Shown here: positions 26,354 to 35,439 of the stretch, in pieces
Layout: each line of letters opens with the position of its first letter
How positions within the stretch are numbered: position 1 is the first letter of the stretch
NCBI GenBank assembly: GCA_027487845.1
Contig: JAIYCV010000023.1
Location: 1 to 64,000 of the forward strand
DNA length: 64,000 nt
Source of the DNA: Flammeovirgaceae bacterium
GTDB taxonomy: Bacteria; Bacteroidota; Bacteroidia; Cytophagales; Cyclobacteriaceae
Reading direction: 5' to 3'
Notes under the pieces: model-generated
What the model saw: the letters and a program-made list of their open reading frames with translations, nothing else
The model's database searches: none
What the model was told of the DNA's origin: nothing
Position numbers and translations under genes: made by a program

Positions 26354-28981
26354 ATGAAATTCCATCCACCAAAATTTCCCCTCCGCTTCCTCGCTTGGTT
26401 TTGCCCGCCAAGCTTGTATGAAAGTATTGAAGGCGATTTGTTAGAACAATTTGAAGAAGACGTGCAAAACCTAGATGTAATAAGGGCGAAGCTGAGATTG
26501 CTACTGAATGTGCTCAGGTTCTTTAGACCAGCGATTTTATTGAGGAATAAGTTTTATGTGGAACTAAATCAAAGTTATATGTATAAAAGCTATTTCAAAA
26601 TTATGGTACGCCATCTGGTGAAGCAAAGGTTCTATTCTACCATCACAATTTTAGGATTGACTGTTGGTATCACGTTCGCTTTGCTCATTGGCATTTTTAT
26701 TTGGGATGAAATGCAAGTGAACACTAGCCTCAAAGACATTGATCGCCTTTACTTGATGGAAACCAAGTATAAAGCCACCGAAGGAAATCAACCTCCGTTT
26801 TTCGTGCCGGCTCTATTGGGTCAACAAGCTATCGAGCAATACCCCACAGTTTTTGAAAAATACTATCGCTTTCGTGATCGCAACATCACTGTTTCTAAAG
26901 GGGACAAACATTTCCGTACACAAAGTATGATTGGCGATTCTACCTTCTTCGAAATGTTCGGGTTCCCCGTTTTGTATGGCAATGCCGCCAATGCGTTGAA
27001 CAGCCCTAACTCCATTGTGATTACCGAAAAAATAGCACGACAGTATTTTAATAGAACAGATGTTGTGGGTGAAACACTAACCTTAAGTACCGAGGTAAGC
27101 GGACAAAAGGAGCATTTGATTACCGCGGTGATAGCCAATGTTCAGAAAAAGAACTCCGTAACAGATTTTATGAATTCAGATGCTCAAGTATTTTTGCCAC
27201 AAGACAGCCGTACAGATTTTAACCTAGGGTTTCAAGACGAGTGGAACACAAGTATCATTACATATATCAAGCTTACTCCACTCGCATCGCCTATTGAAGC
27301 GAAGGCTATCCTCAACAAAATATTGTTGAAGGATGCTCCTAAATCCATCAGCGAAAATAAAATGATTGAACTAAGTCCACTGAAAAATTATTACTTGGTA
27401 ACTAATCATGGAGTCGTTCAAAAGCTTATCGCGTCACTTACCGTAATTGCGCTGTTCATACTGCTGCTTGCTGTGGCTAACTTTATCAATATATCAATTG
27501 CCAATTCCTTTTCCAGGTTGAAAGAAGTAGGCGTGCGCAAAGTGATAGGAGGTGTAAAGAGGCAGGTATTGGTACAATTTATTTCTGAGTCGTTGCTGCT
27601 TGCTATATTTTCTGGCAGTCTAGCGCTGTGTTTTTATGAAATGCTGCGGGGCTATTTCGGTGAGGTTTTGGCTGTATCATTACCGAGCATACTTGAAATG
27701 AATTCTTATTTTTGGTTTGTGGTTGGCATTGGCATATTGCTAATTGGTCTACTGGCCGGGTTTTACCCTTCTCTTTATTTGTCTTCTGCAGAAACTATTG
27801 AATCGCTCAAAGCAAAGTTTAAGTCTGTAAAAGGTATGATCCATTTTTCACGGAGCTTGGTAGGCTTCCAGTTTCTGGTTGCCATTTTTGTTTTAGTAGT
27901 TTCGCTCATTATGTCTCATCAGATTTCCTTTTTCATGGAAGCCGATTTAGGCTACGATAAATCGAACGTATTGATCGTATCGTCTGTTCCACGAATGTGG
28001 ACGGAAGAAGGAATGAATAAAATGGATCAGGCCAAAGAAGAGTTCCTGAAATCGTCAAAAATAAAATCTGTTTCTCTTTCTTGGGGGTCACCTAATTTTC
28101 AATTCGAACCGTTCAGCGCAAATATCAACCTCTCTGGTCAACCTATTGAAAAAGGAGTACTAACCACCCTGGCCGCAGCCGATGAAGATTACGCCAACGT
28201 CTATGGATTGAGAATTTTACAAGGAAAATTTTTCTTTGATGGTACGGAGAATTTTCAAGCGAATCGATTGGTGTTAAATGAATCTGCTCAAAAGGCGTTG
28301 TCTGCAAAAGTTGGGGATAAATTGAAAATACAATTTTCTGATAAAGAGTTTACCGTTGTTGGGGTGGTTAAAGATTTTCATTTTGAATCGATGCGTGAGC
28401 GAGTAAAGCCTGTGGCGTTTACCCATAATCGCGACTTCCAAGCTTTTCGGTTTTTCTCGTTCAAATTAAATCCTGGCAATATTTCTGAATCTATCACTGA
28501 GTTGGAGAACCTTTGGAAGTCGTTGTTTCCAAATGATCCCTTTGTGTATTCATTCAGCGATGAACGATTGGCCATTGCATATCAAACCGAACTTCGGCTT
28601 AAAAAGGCTTCCGCCATTGCCGTTGTCCTAATAATTTTCATTGTATTGACAGGCGTACTGGGTTTGGTTTCATTGAGCGTTGCTAAAAGAAACAAGGAGA
28701 TTGGTATCCGAAAAGTATTGGGTGCTTCGGCTTCAAACATTTTGATTTTGATTTCTCGCGAGTATGCAATTTTGATGGCCTTTTCATTTGCAATAGGTGT
28801 GCCAGTTAGCTACCTGTTTGTTTCGCAGTGGCTAAAGGGTTTTGCTTATCATATGGATTTGAGCGGATGGATGTTTATCATTCCTATGCTTGTTCTTTTT
28901 GGGATAACAACACTCATTGTTTGTGCTCAGTCTTTTAAGACGGCTATGGCCGATCCCGCTAAATCTCTAAAGTATGAATAA
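26354..28981 (+). CDS. FtsX/MacB-like permease 2 with prefix domain
   Basis: An 875-residue protein with the same plan as permease 1: prefix (about 8-70; FCPPSLYESIEGDLLEQFEE), MacB core, FtsX segment (GVRKVIGG), second core and second FtsX segment (NKEIGIRKVLGAS). The ATG at 26354 is chosen over an upstream TTG. The prefix DNA is nearly identical to that of permease 3, although the rest is only distantly related. It overlaps permease 3 by 8 bp, so the two are co-translated and may form a heterodimer (inference). No ATPase is adjacent. Confidence 0.88.
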   Translation: MKFHPPKFPLRFLAWFCPPSLYESIEGDLLEQFEEDVQNLDVIRAKLRLLLNVLRFFRPAILLRNKFYVELNQSYMYKSYFKIMVRHLVKQRFYSTITILGLTVGITFALLIGIFIWDEMQVNTSLKDIDRLYLMETKYKATEGNQPPFFVPALLGQQAIEQYPTVFEKYYRFRDRNITVSKGDKHFRTQSMIGDSTFFEMFGFPVLYGNAANALNSPNSIVITEKIARQYFNRTDVVGETLTLSTEVSGQKEHLITAVIANVQKKNSVTDFMNSDAQVFLPQDSRTDFNLGFQDEWNTSIITYIKLTPLASPIEAKAILNKILLKDAPKSISENKMIELSPLKNYYLVTNHGVVQKLIASLTVIALFILLLAVANFINISIANSFSRLKEVGVRKVIGGVKRQVLVQFISESLLLAIFSGSLALCFYEMLRGYFGEVLAVSLPSILEMNSYFWFVVGIGILLIGLLAGFYPSLYLSSAETIESLKAKFKSVKGMIHFSRSLVGFQFLVAIFVLVVSLIMSHQISFFMEADLGYDKSNVLIVSSVPRMWTEEGMNKMDQAKEEFLKSSKIKSVSLSWGSPNFQFEPFSANINLSGQPIEKGVLTTLAAADEDYANVYGLRILQGKFFFDGTENFQANRLVLNESAQKALSAKVGDKLKIQFSDKEFTVVGVVKDFHFESMRERVKPVAFTHNRDFQAFRFFSFKLNPGNISESITELENLWKSLFPNDPFVYSFSDERLAIAYQTELRLKKASAIAVVLIIFIVLTGVLGLVSLSVAKRNKEIGIRKVLGASASNILILISREYAILMAFSFAIGVPVSYLFVSQWLKGFAYHMDLSGWMFIIPMLVLFGITTLIVCAQSFKTAMADPAKSLKYE

Positions 28982-31577
28982 GCATAAGCCACCTCTCCTC
29001 GCCCTTCGCTTCCTCGCTTGGTTTTGCCCGCCAAGCTTGTACGAAAGCATTGAAGGCGATTTGTTAGAACAGTTTGAAGAAGACGTACAAAACCTAGATG
29101 TAACAAGGGCGAAGCGAAAACTGCTATGGAATGTAATTAAGTTCTTTAGGCCGGGGATTTTATTGAGGAATAAATTTTCAACAAACATAATCGACAATTT
29201 TATGCTATTCAATTACTTTAAAGTGGCTTCGCGCTTAATAATTCGCAACAAAACCTATTCAGCTATTACTGTTTTTGGGTTGGCCTTTGGCCTGTCGAGT
29301 GCCATCCTGCTATTCCTTTGGATACACAAGGAATTTACCTACGATCAGTTTCATACAGATAAAGACAGAATCTTTGTTGCGTGGAATCGTGAATTGGATA
29401 AAGGTCAAATAAACTGTTGGCTTACTACTCCACGTGTTTTAGCACCCACACTTACACAAGAATATTCAGCCATTGAAAGTGCCGTTAGCTATGGTGCATA
29501 TGGCTCGAAACATTTATTCACGGCTGGCGAAAAAAGGGTTGTAAAAAATACTGGTGTGTTTGTTGATGCACCGTTTCTCACCATGTTTTCATTTCCGTTG
29601 TTGAAAGGCGATGCACCAAAAGCATTGACCAACTCCAATTCGATTGTACTGACAGAAAGTTTTGCAAAACAATTGTTTGGCGATAAGGAAGCCTTTGGCG
29701 AAACGTTAACAATTGGTGAATCGGGTTATACTTTTCCTTTTACAATTACTGGTATTTTAAAAGACTTGCCCGACAGCACCGATTTTCGGTTTGACTATCT
29801 TTTGACTTGGGGATTTTTAGAAAGCTTGGGCGAAAAAGATACCCATTGGGGAAATAACTCAGTGAAAACGTATATCAAGTTGAAAGAAGGAGAAAACATA
29901 GATTCCTTTAACCAGACTATAAAAGATACTGCAAAACCACACTTGGAAGCAGGAAGCACCGTAGAGTATTTTGCCTATCCGTTAACCAAGATGCGGTTGT
30001 ACTCGCGATTTGAAAATGGTGTTCAATCTGGAGGCCGCATAACAATTATTCGTATGCTTGGCATACTAGGAGTTTGTTTGGTCGTAATTGCCTGCATCAA
30101 TTTTGTAAATCTCAGCACGGCACGGGCGCAGAAGCGAGCCAAAGAAATTGGAATTCGAAAAGTAACAGGCGCGATGCGCCTCTCGTTGATCGCTCAATTT
30201 TTGTGCGAATCCATCTTGATCGCGTCTTGTGCTGGATTATTTTCTATCCTCATTGTTTACTTTACAATTCCATCTTTCGGTTCATTAGTGAATCAGCCGT
30301 TGACATTGGAATTTGATAATCTCGCTTTCTGGTTAACATTCATCTTGCTCGTGTTGGTCGTTGGAATTTTAGCGGGCGGCTACCCCGCGCTTTATCTTTC
30401 TTCTTTTCAACCGATTCGCGTGCTCACAGGCGCACCAATCACGCGAGCCAGCCGTAATACACTCCGACAAATGCTTGTCGTATCTCAATTTGGATTTGCC
30501 GTGGTGATGATCGTTTCGGTGATCGTTATCCGTAATCAAATTGAATTCGTTCAAAATAGAGAAGCTGGCTATGCCAAAAATGGTCTCATCTATCTTCCTC
30601 TCACAGGTGATTTGGAAAAAAATTATCGCGCTTATAAAAATGAACTCGTTTCATCGGGTGTGGCCACTTCGGTGACAAAAACAAGTGCACCGATAACAGA
30701 ACATTGGAGCAACACAAATGTAATTGAATGGAATGGCAAAGATCCGCTGGACAAGACATCTGTAGAGCGGTTTAATGTAGACGCAGACATTGTCGCCACG
30801 GCAGGCTTGAAAATTGTTCAAGGAAGAGATATTGATCTACTTTTTCCTAATGACTCTACTGCGGTTCTTTTGAATGAAGCTGCTGTGAAACTAATGGGCT
30901 TTAAACAACCCGTTGGCGAAATCATTATTGACAATGACATTGAATGGCACGTAGTAGGTGTAGTAAAAGATTTTGTTTTGGCCTCTCCGTATCAAAAAAT
31001 TTCCCCGATGGTTCTTCAAGGTGGCAAAAAGAAAATGTTTGGTGCTATTCATATTCGCATGAACGCTGATCGTCCCATGCAGCAAAATTTATCTGCAATC
31101 TCAAAACTATTTAAAAAATATAATCCCGCTTATCCATTTGAGTATCATTTTGTGGATGAAGAATACCAATACAAGTTTAATGATCTCCGAACCACTCTCA
31201 CCATAGCAAGCCTTTTTGGTTTCATAGCCATCTTCATTTCATGCCTAGGACTGCTGGGGCTTTCTACGTTTATGATCGAATCGCGCGTAAAAGAAATTAG
31301 CATACGCAAAGTGATGGGTGGTTCCGTCAGCAGTATCGTTAAATTTTTAAGTGTGGATGCCTTGAAGCCAATTGTGGTTGCCATTGTATTATTCAGCCCG
31401 ATGGCATGGTGGGCGATGAACTGGTGGCTGCAATCTTTCGATTACCGCATTTCGCTTGAACTTTGGGTTTTCCTTTTTTCTGGAGCCATTATTTTAACAA
31501 TTGCCTTAATAACGGTAACCTGGCAAACAATAGGTGCAGCGCGCGAAAATCCCGTAAAAAGCTTACGGGCTAATTAG
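28974..31577 (+). CDS. FtsX/MacB-like permease 3 with prefix domain
   Basis: An 867-residue duplicated permease with a prefix (about 11-72), MacB-type core 1, FtsX segment 1 (AKEIGIRKVTGA), core 2 and FtsX segment 2 (VKEISIRKVMGGS). The start overlaps the end of permease 2 by 8 bp. A copy of the palindromic repeat lies 14 bases after its stop. Like its sisters it lacks an ATP-binding partner in the window. Substrate unknown. Confidence 0.88.
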   Translation: MNKHKPPLLALRFLAWFCPPSLYESIEGDLLEQFEEDVQNLDVTRAKRKLLWNVIKFFRPGILLRNKFSTNIIDNFMLFNYFKVASRLIIRNKTYSAITVFGLAFGLSSAILLFLWIHKEFTYDQFHTDKDRIFVAWNRELDKGQINCWLTTPRVLAPTLTQEYSAIESAVSYGAYGSKHLFTAGEKRVVKNTGVFVDAPFLTMFSFPLLKGDAPKALTNSNSIVLTESFAKQLFGDKEAFGETLTIGESGYTFPFTITGILKDLPDSTDFRFDYLLTWGFLESLGEKDTHWGNNSVKTYIKLKEGENIDSFNQTIKDTAKPHLEAGSTVEYFAYPLTKMRLYSRFENGVQSGGRITIIRMLGILGVCLVVIACINFVNLSTARAQKRAKEIGIRKVTGAMRLSLIAQFLCESILIASCAGLFSILIVYFTIPSFGSLVNQPLTLEFDNLAFWLTFILLVLVVGILAGGYPALYLSSFQPIRVLTGAPITRASRNTLRQMLVVSQFGFAVVMIVSVIVIRNQIEFVQNREAGYAKNGLIYLPLTGDLEKNYRAYKNELVSSGVATSVTKTSAPITEHWSNTNVIEWNGKDPLDKTSVERFNVDADIVATAGLKIVQGRDIDLLFPNDSTAVLLNEAAVKLMGFKQPVGEIIIDNDIEWHVVGVVKDFVLASPYQKISPMVLQGGKKKMFGAIHIRMNADRPMQQNLSAISKLFKKYNPAYPFEYHFVDEEYQYKFNDLRTTLTIASLFGFIAIFISCLGLLGLSTFMIESRVKEISIRKVMGGSVSSIVKFLSVDALKPIVVAIVLFSPMAWWAMNWWLQSFDYRISLELWVFLFSGAIILTIALITVTWQTIGAARENPVKSLRAN

Positions 31578-31591
31578 TGTTTAAGTTTTTA

Positions 31592-31624
31592 ACCCGTCAG
31601 ACCGCCTATAGCGGTCTGACGGGT
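31592..31624. repeat. Palindromic repeat, copy 3
   Basis: Perfect 14-bp arms (acccgtcagaccgc / gcggtctgacgggt) around ctata, immediately after permease 3 and just before the 3' end of convergent dnaX. It could double as a transcript end or attenuator. Confidence 0.9.
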
Positions 31625-31637
31625 GGTTGCGAAAATT

Positions 31638-33313
31638 TCAATAATCAGTATCCAACCCTAAACGTTCCTTTAACTCCAATAAGATGGGATTTTTTTCGGC
31701 TAAGTAATCAAACTTTTCTTTGTTGGTGTAAGCCACACGTTTGGTTTCGATGGCTTGCATCACTCCAAAAACATTGATGTTGCTGTTGTTTAGTTTATCG
31801 CGTAAGTAGGCCGTAAGCTGAGTGCGAATGCCTTGCAACAGTGGTTCTTCTACCAAGTTGGCTAACTGTATGGTAATTTTGTTTTCGTTCAGCTCAAAGC
31901 CGCGTGTTAATATACTATATTCACCCGCTTGCGTTTTTTTTAGCTCGGCAAATTCATCCCATACTTTTGTGAGGTCTTCAAGGCGGATGGATTTGTTTAC
32001 GGAAACTTTTTCTTGAACCGCCTCTACTACCCTCTCTTCTGCCTTTGCCGTTGGCTTTAATATGTTTTGAAGATTGAGCGTTGACTTGGGTCTCGCGCTT
32101 TCTTTTGGAACAACTGCTGGAGGTGGAGTTGCTGCGGGTACAGCAATAGATTCAGTTTGTTGCTTTTGCTCAGCCGCAGTGGCTGTAATTTTTGGTAAAG
32201 AGTCTAATTCAATTTTTTTTTTAATCCCTCTGTCGAAAGAGCGGTATCAGAGGACTTTAAAACAGAATTAATATGAGCCATCTTCATCAGTGCCAACTCA
32301 ACGGAGAGGCGTTGGTTTTTGCTAGCCTTAAAATGAATGTCGCACTGATTTGAAATAGTGAGCCAAGAAAGCAGAAGCGAAGGTGACGATGCACGCGCTT
32401 GCGACTGATATTTTTGCTTGGTTGCTTCCGGCACTTCCATCAGACTAATGGTGCGGGCGTCTTGCGATACGAGCAAGTTTCTAAAGTGTTCGCTTAGTCC
32501 TGAAATGAAGTTATGACCGTCAAAACCTTTGCGCAAAATTTCATCTAATAATAAAATGGGCTCTGTTGCACTTTCTGCCAGCAGGCCATCGGTTATTTTA
32601 AAGTAATAATCGTAATCCAGAATGTGCAAGTTGTTAAGCACATCTTTGAAGGTGACTTGTGAACCCGAAGAGAAGGTAACCATCAAGTCGAAGATGGAGA
32701 GACCATCGCGCAAAGCACCATCTGCTTTTTGGGCAATCAAATGCAAAGCTTCTTCCTCTGCCTTTATTCCCTCGCGGTCAGCGACTTTCTTTAGCTGCCT
32801 TGCAATGTCCGAAACCTGAATTCTATTAAAATCAAAAATCTGGCACCGCGAAAGAATGGTAGGAATGACCTTGTGCTTTTCGGTGGTGGCGAGAATAAAA
32901 ATTGCATAGGAGGGAGGTTCTTCTAGCGTCTTCAAAAAAGCATTGAAGGCCGAATTCGATAACATATGAACCTCGTCAATAATATAGACTTTGTACTTTC
33001 CAAATTGAGGTGGATAGCGAACTTGATCAATCAGATTTCGGATGTCTTCAACCGAGTTGTTAGAAGCGGCATCCAACTCGAAGATATTGAGGGAATTGAC
33101 CTCCACTTTCTCTTCAAAGCCATTGATCATGCGCGCCACAATCCGGGCGCAGGTTGTTTTTCCTACTCCCCGAGGGCCACAGAAAAGTAATGCTTGCGCC
33201 AGCTTATTATTGTCAATCGCATTTTTTAGCGTGGTGGTAATGTGCTCTTGCCCAACCACTTCCTCAAAACCGAGTGGCCTATATTTACGCGCTGAAACAA
33301 CGAAGCTTTCCAT
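31638..33313 (-). CDS. dnaX: DNA polymerase III tau/gamma subunit, requires -1 frameshift
   Basis: Clamp-loader ATPase of the replisome. The zero frame from ATG 33313 gives 369 residues with Walker A GPRGVGKT (46-53), DEVH (113-116), the sensor segment ATTEKHKVIPTILSRCQ and the AAA+ lid/collar, then ends at TAG 32204-32206. Two codons before that stop is a run of ten A. In the -1 frame the reading continues for about 190 more residues: a Pro/Lys-rich linker, then a tau-like C-terminal domain (LEDLTKVWDEFAELKKTQ..., ending LGLDTDY). A one-base slip therefore yields a 558-residue tau-like protein, and no slip yields a gamma-like one. The four-Cys zinc module usual after the ATP site is absent. 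A TTG four codons upstream is a less likely start. Confidence 0.88.
32213..32222 (-). other. A10 slippery tract in dnaX
   Basis: On the minus strand the frame reads tta aaa aaa aaa ttg aat tag. The tract contains A-AAA-AAA heptamers suitable for -1 ribosomal slippage or transcriptional slippage. An AGAGGGA motif lies two bases upstream of the tt-A10 block, and a small cagcc/ggctg hairpin follows about 40 bases later. Confidence 0.75.
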
Positions 33314-33987
33314 TTGAGCTGGCAAATTAATACCAAATCAGTCAACAACGCTGTAAATGGGATAAAAAATAGTCAATAGTTTCACTAGATATCAACCCAG
33401 ATGCCAAGTAGCCTTAACACAATAAAGAAACTGTTGATCTTTAGGGGTTATTGGCAATCAGGGCACTTCTCAAACCAAGCCTTGGTTAGTGTTTCCGTTG
33501 CAGTATTTCCTTGCAATGCTGATCATCTATTTAGTGCAGCCGAGTAGGATGGCCAAATGAGCAACACTCATCCCTGTTTTTTCCCGCAATTGAAATGGAT
33601 AAACTTTGGTAGCCATGCGTTTGTGAACGAATTTGTTGTGAACAAAAAAAGTTCACACTAAAAGCGTTCACAAGTAAAATGTTCACAGGTGGTAAAAATT
33701 GCCACTGTGGTAGTATAAAATGGACGTTTTAGCCGCAACGCATAGCCGCCTTTTTTTAGGCTATTTTGGAAACATAAGCGAAACAAGTATTTTAACCGTT
33801 GCAAATAGGAACGTGATGAACCTCCATAGCGCCAACAAAAAATAAGAGGTAAACGTTGGCTTGTAGGCCGGTAAATCAAAAATAACAGCCATTTATGGAG
33901 TAAAGCCAGCCAAAAAATGGAGGTAAACAGTGATTTTATGGCGGTAATGAACAAGGTGGCAGCATTCCGCGTTCGACCCAAAATGAA
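33314..33987. other. Intergenic region upstream of dnaX, with GTGAAC cluster
   Basis: 674 bp with no convincing gene. A 107-codon minus-strand frame at 33658-33981 has basic, low-complexity content, no recognisable domain, and begins in sequence that looks like repeat material. Near 33622-33687 is a dense cluster of GTGAAC/GTTCAC hexamers. The rest may be decayed mobile or accessory DNA. Confidence 0.5.
33622..33687. repeat. Nested inverted GTGAAC/GTTCAC cluster
   Basis: Five hexamers within 66 bp: two GTGAAC then, after seven A, three GTTCAC. The outer arms ttgtgaacg / cgttcacaa (33622-33630 and 33666-33674) are perfect, so the block can form a cruciform or bind a dimeric regulator at several sites. 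Confidence 0.7.
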
Positions 33988-34588
33988 ATGAGAACAATTA
34001 TATTGATTTTTATTTTGTTATTCTCATGCTCAGCACCCGAGTATAAGACGTGTGAATTTATGACAACCGACAACGAGCTAAAACTATATCACGACATCCT
34101 AACTGAACTCATCGAGCAACATTTTCTTAATAGTTTTTTAGCAAAAGTATCGGGAGAATTAGAAGGTAAGTATCCAGCAATATTGGACTTCTCCGACACA
34201 GCTGCTTTTCGAAAAGATCAAGACATCGATTTTCTCACGACATCGAAAGCAGAACCAAAATATTAGAACGACATTAAAGCCTTTTTTTTTTTTTTTTTCT
34301 TCAAGATGGAAGGCTGTAGCAGATACTATTGCCAAGTCTCAGACCAAATATACTAGCAAGAGTTTTAAACTTTGTACTTCAAAACTTGTGGCATGCGAAC
34401 GTTTTAATGAATCGGACATTGGTGTGGTAAGCTTATCAAAAGTATTCATGAACGACAAAAGAGATCAAGGACTTTTGTATTATGAGTTTACTTGCGGAGG
34501 AAAATGCGGCATGGGCGAAATAGTCCTCGTTCAATATATCAAAAAGCGGTGGACGATAAAGAAAGCACTGAATTTATGGATATCGTGA
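33988..34588 (+). pseudogene. Frameshifted small lipoprotein gene with T17 tract
   Basis: The first part (33988-34266, 92 codons) starts with a lipoprotein signal (MRTIILIFILLFSCSAPEYK). The second part is open in another frame to a stop at 34586-34588 and ends EFTCGGKCGMGEIVLVQYIKKRW... The second frame is open back through a run of 17 T (34282-34298) and past the first stop. One shift between about 34230 and 34300 would join them into a single protein of roughly 200 residues. Family unknown. It is either a broken gene, a phase-variable one, or an assembly error at the homopolymer. Confidence 0.6.
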
Positions 34589-34600
34589 GATCGAACTACT

Positions 34601-34720
34601 GCCGACACTGTGCTTATGCACTAGCGGGGTGACGTGTTGATATTTCGTTTTGTTTTCTTAATTTCGTTCTGCTTGTGGGACAGGACGCAGTTTCAAAATC
34701 CCGCCCGATCGCAAATATAA
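34601..34720 (+). repeat. Cassette-type intergenic repeat, copy 1
   Basis: Begins 12 bases after the lipoprotein-gene stop. Conserved blocks: gcttatgca, tagcggggtgacgtgttg, cgttttgtttt, and cgcagttt followed by aatcccg. Outer arms CGGGGT / ATCCCG and an inner hairpin CGTTCTG / CAGGACG can fold. Closely matches copy 2 (37985) and copy 3 (38791). Confidence 0.8.
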
Positions 34721-34827
34721 ACTTAAGTGCAAGGCGGTTGGACACGAAAAACATAACTAGAAATTTACAAAAAATCGTTTTCAAATGATTTAAAGATAGA
34801 AAACGTAAATGCAGAAACTAATAGCAA

Positions 34828-35328
34828 ATGAATAGACTCGAGAAATTGTATAACGACTGGACAAGAATGAGGCCGTTGAAATTTATTCTTGTAACTACAC
34901 TTTTGACAATCATTCTGACTATACCAATTGCAATTGGATTGGAAATAATTGGAGTTCAGGAGGGGGAAATCGGACGACCAAATTTCGAAAAGTATGGTAT
35001 TACTTTAACTTTATTACTTGTGGTAATTATCAGTCCGATTATCGAGACATTCCTTGGACAGGTTTTACCTATTTATCTAACAAATAGACTGCTGAAAACA
35101 AAGGCCAAGCTAATTGGCATAGCTATGTCGACAACTCTATTCTCTCTATTTCACCTGGGATATAGTATCTGGTACTCAATTTTAATAATACCCTTGGCCG
35201 CATTATTGGCAATGACATATGTGATTTTTCAAGACCGGAAAGAATCTAGTTATTGGATGACAACTTCGGTGCATGCTTTGAGAAACTTGATTGCCATATT
35301 ATTTACACTTGGAGAAAAAATTAAATAA
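34828..35328 (+). CDS. CPBP (CAAX-protease/bacteriocin-processing) family-like membrane protein
   Basis: A 166-residue protein with four to five membrane segments. The order ISPIIETFLGQ, FSLFHLGYS and SVHALRNL fits the three CPBP/Abi motifs (EExxxR, FxxxH, HxxxN/B). The second Glu of motif 1 is Thr and its Arg is missing, so catalysis is doubtful. Homologs act as intramembrane proteases in processing, immunity or defence. It stands between copy 1 of the cassette-type repeat and a 226-bp gap, and has no operon partner. Confidence 0.65.
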   Translation: MNRLEKLYNDWTRMRPLKFILVTTLLTIILTIPIAIGLEIIGVQEGEIGRPNFEKYGITLTLLLVVIISPIIETFLGQVLPIYLTNRLLKTKAKLIGIAMSTTLFSLFHLGYSIWYSILIIPLAALLAMTYVIFQDRKESSYWMTTSVHALRNLIAILFTLGEKIK

Positions 35329-35439
35329 TACTAAAGATGGATTGTTGACCTGGAATATTCTCCGTTTGACCTAAATTTAACTTTCGATAAGCCCTTCACA
35401 AATCAAATTCATTTTCGCGGACAGTAACAGACGACTTAT

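Noticed and set aside
33658-33981. 107-codon minus-strand frame upstream of the lipoprotein gene
   Set aside because: Basic, low-complexity translation, no recognisable domain, no export or fold signal, and located in repeat-like intergenic DNA.
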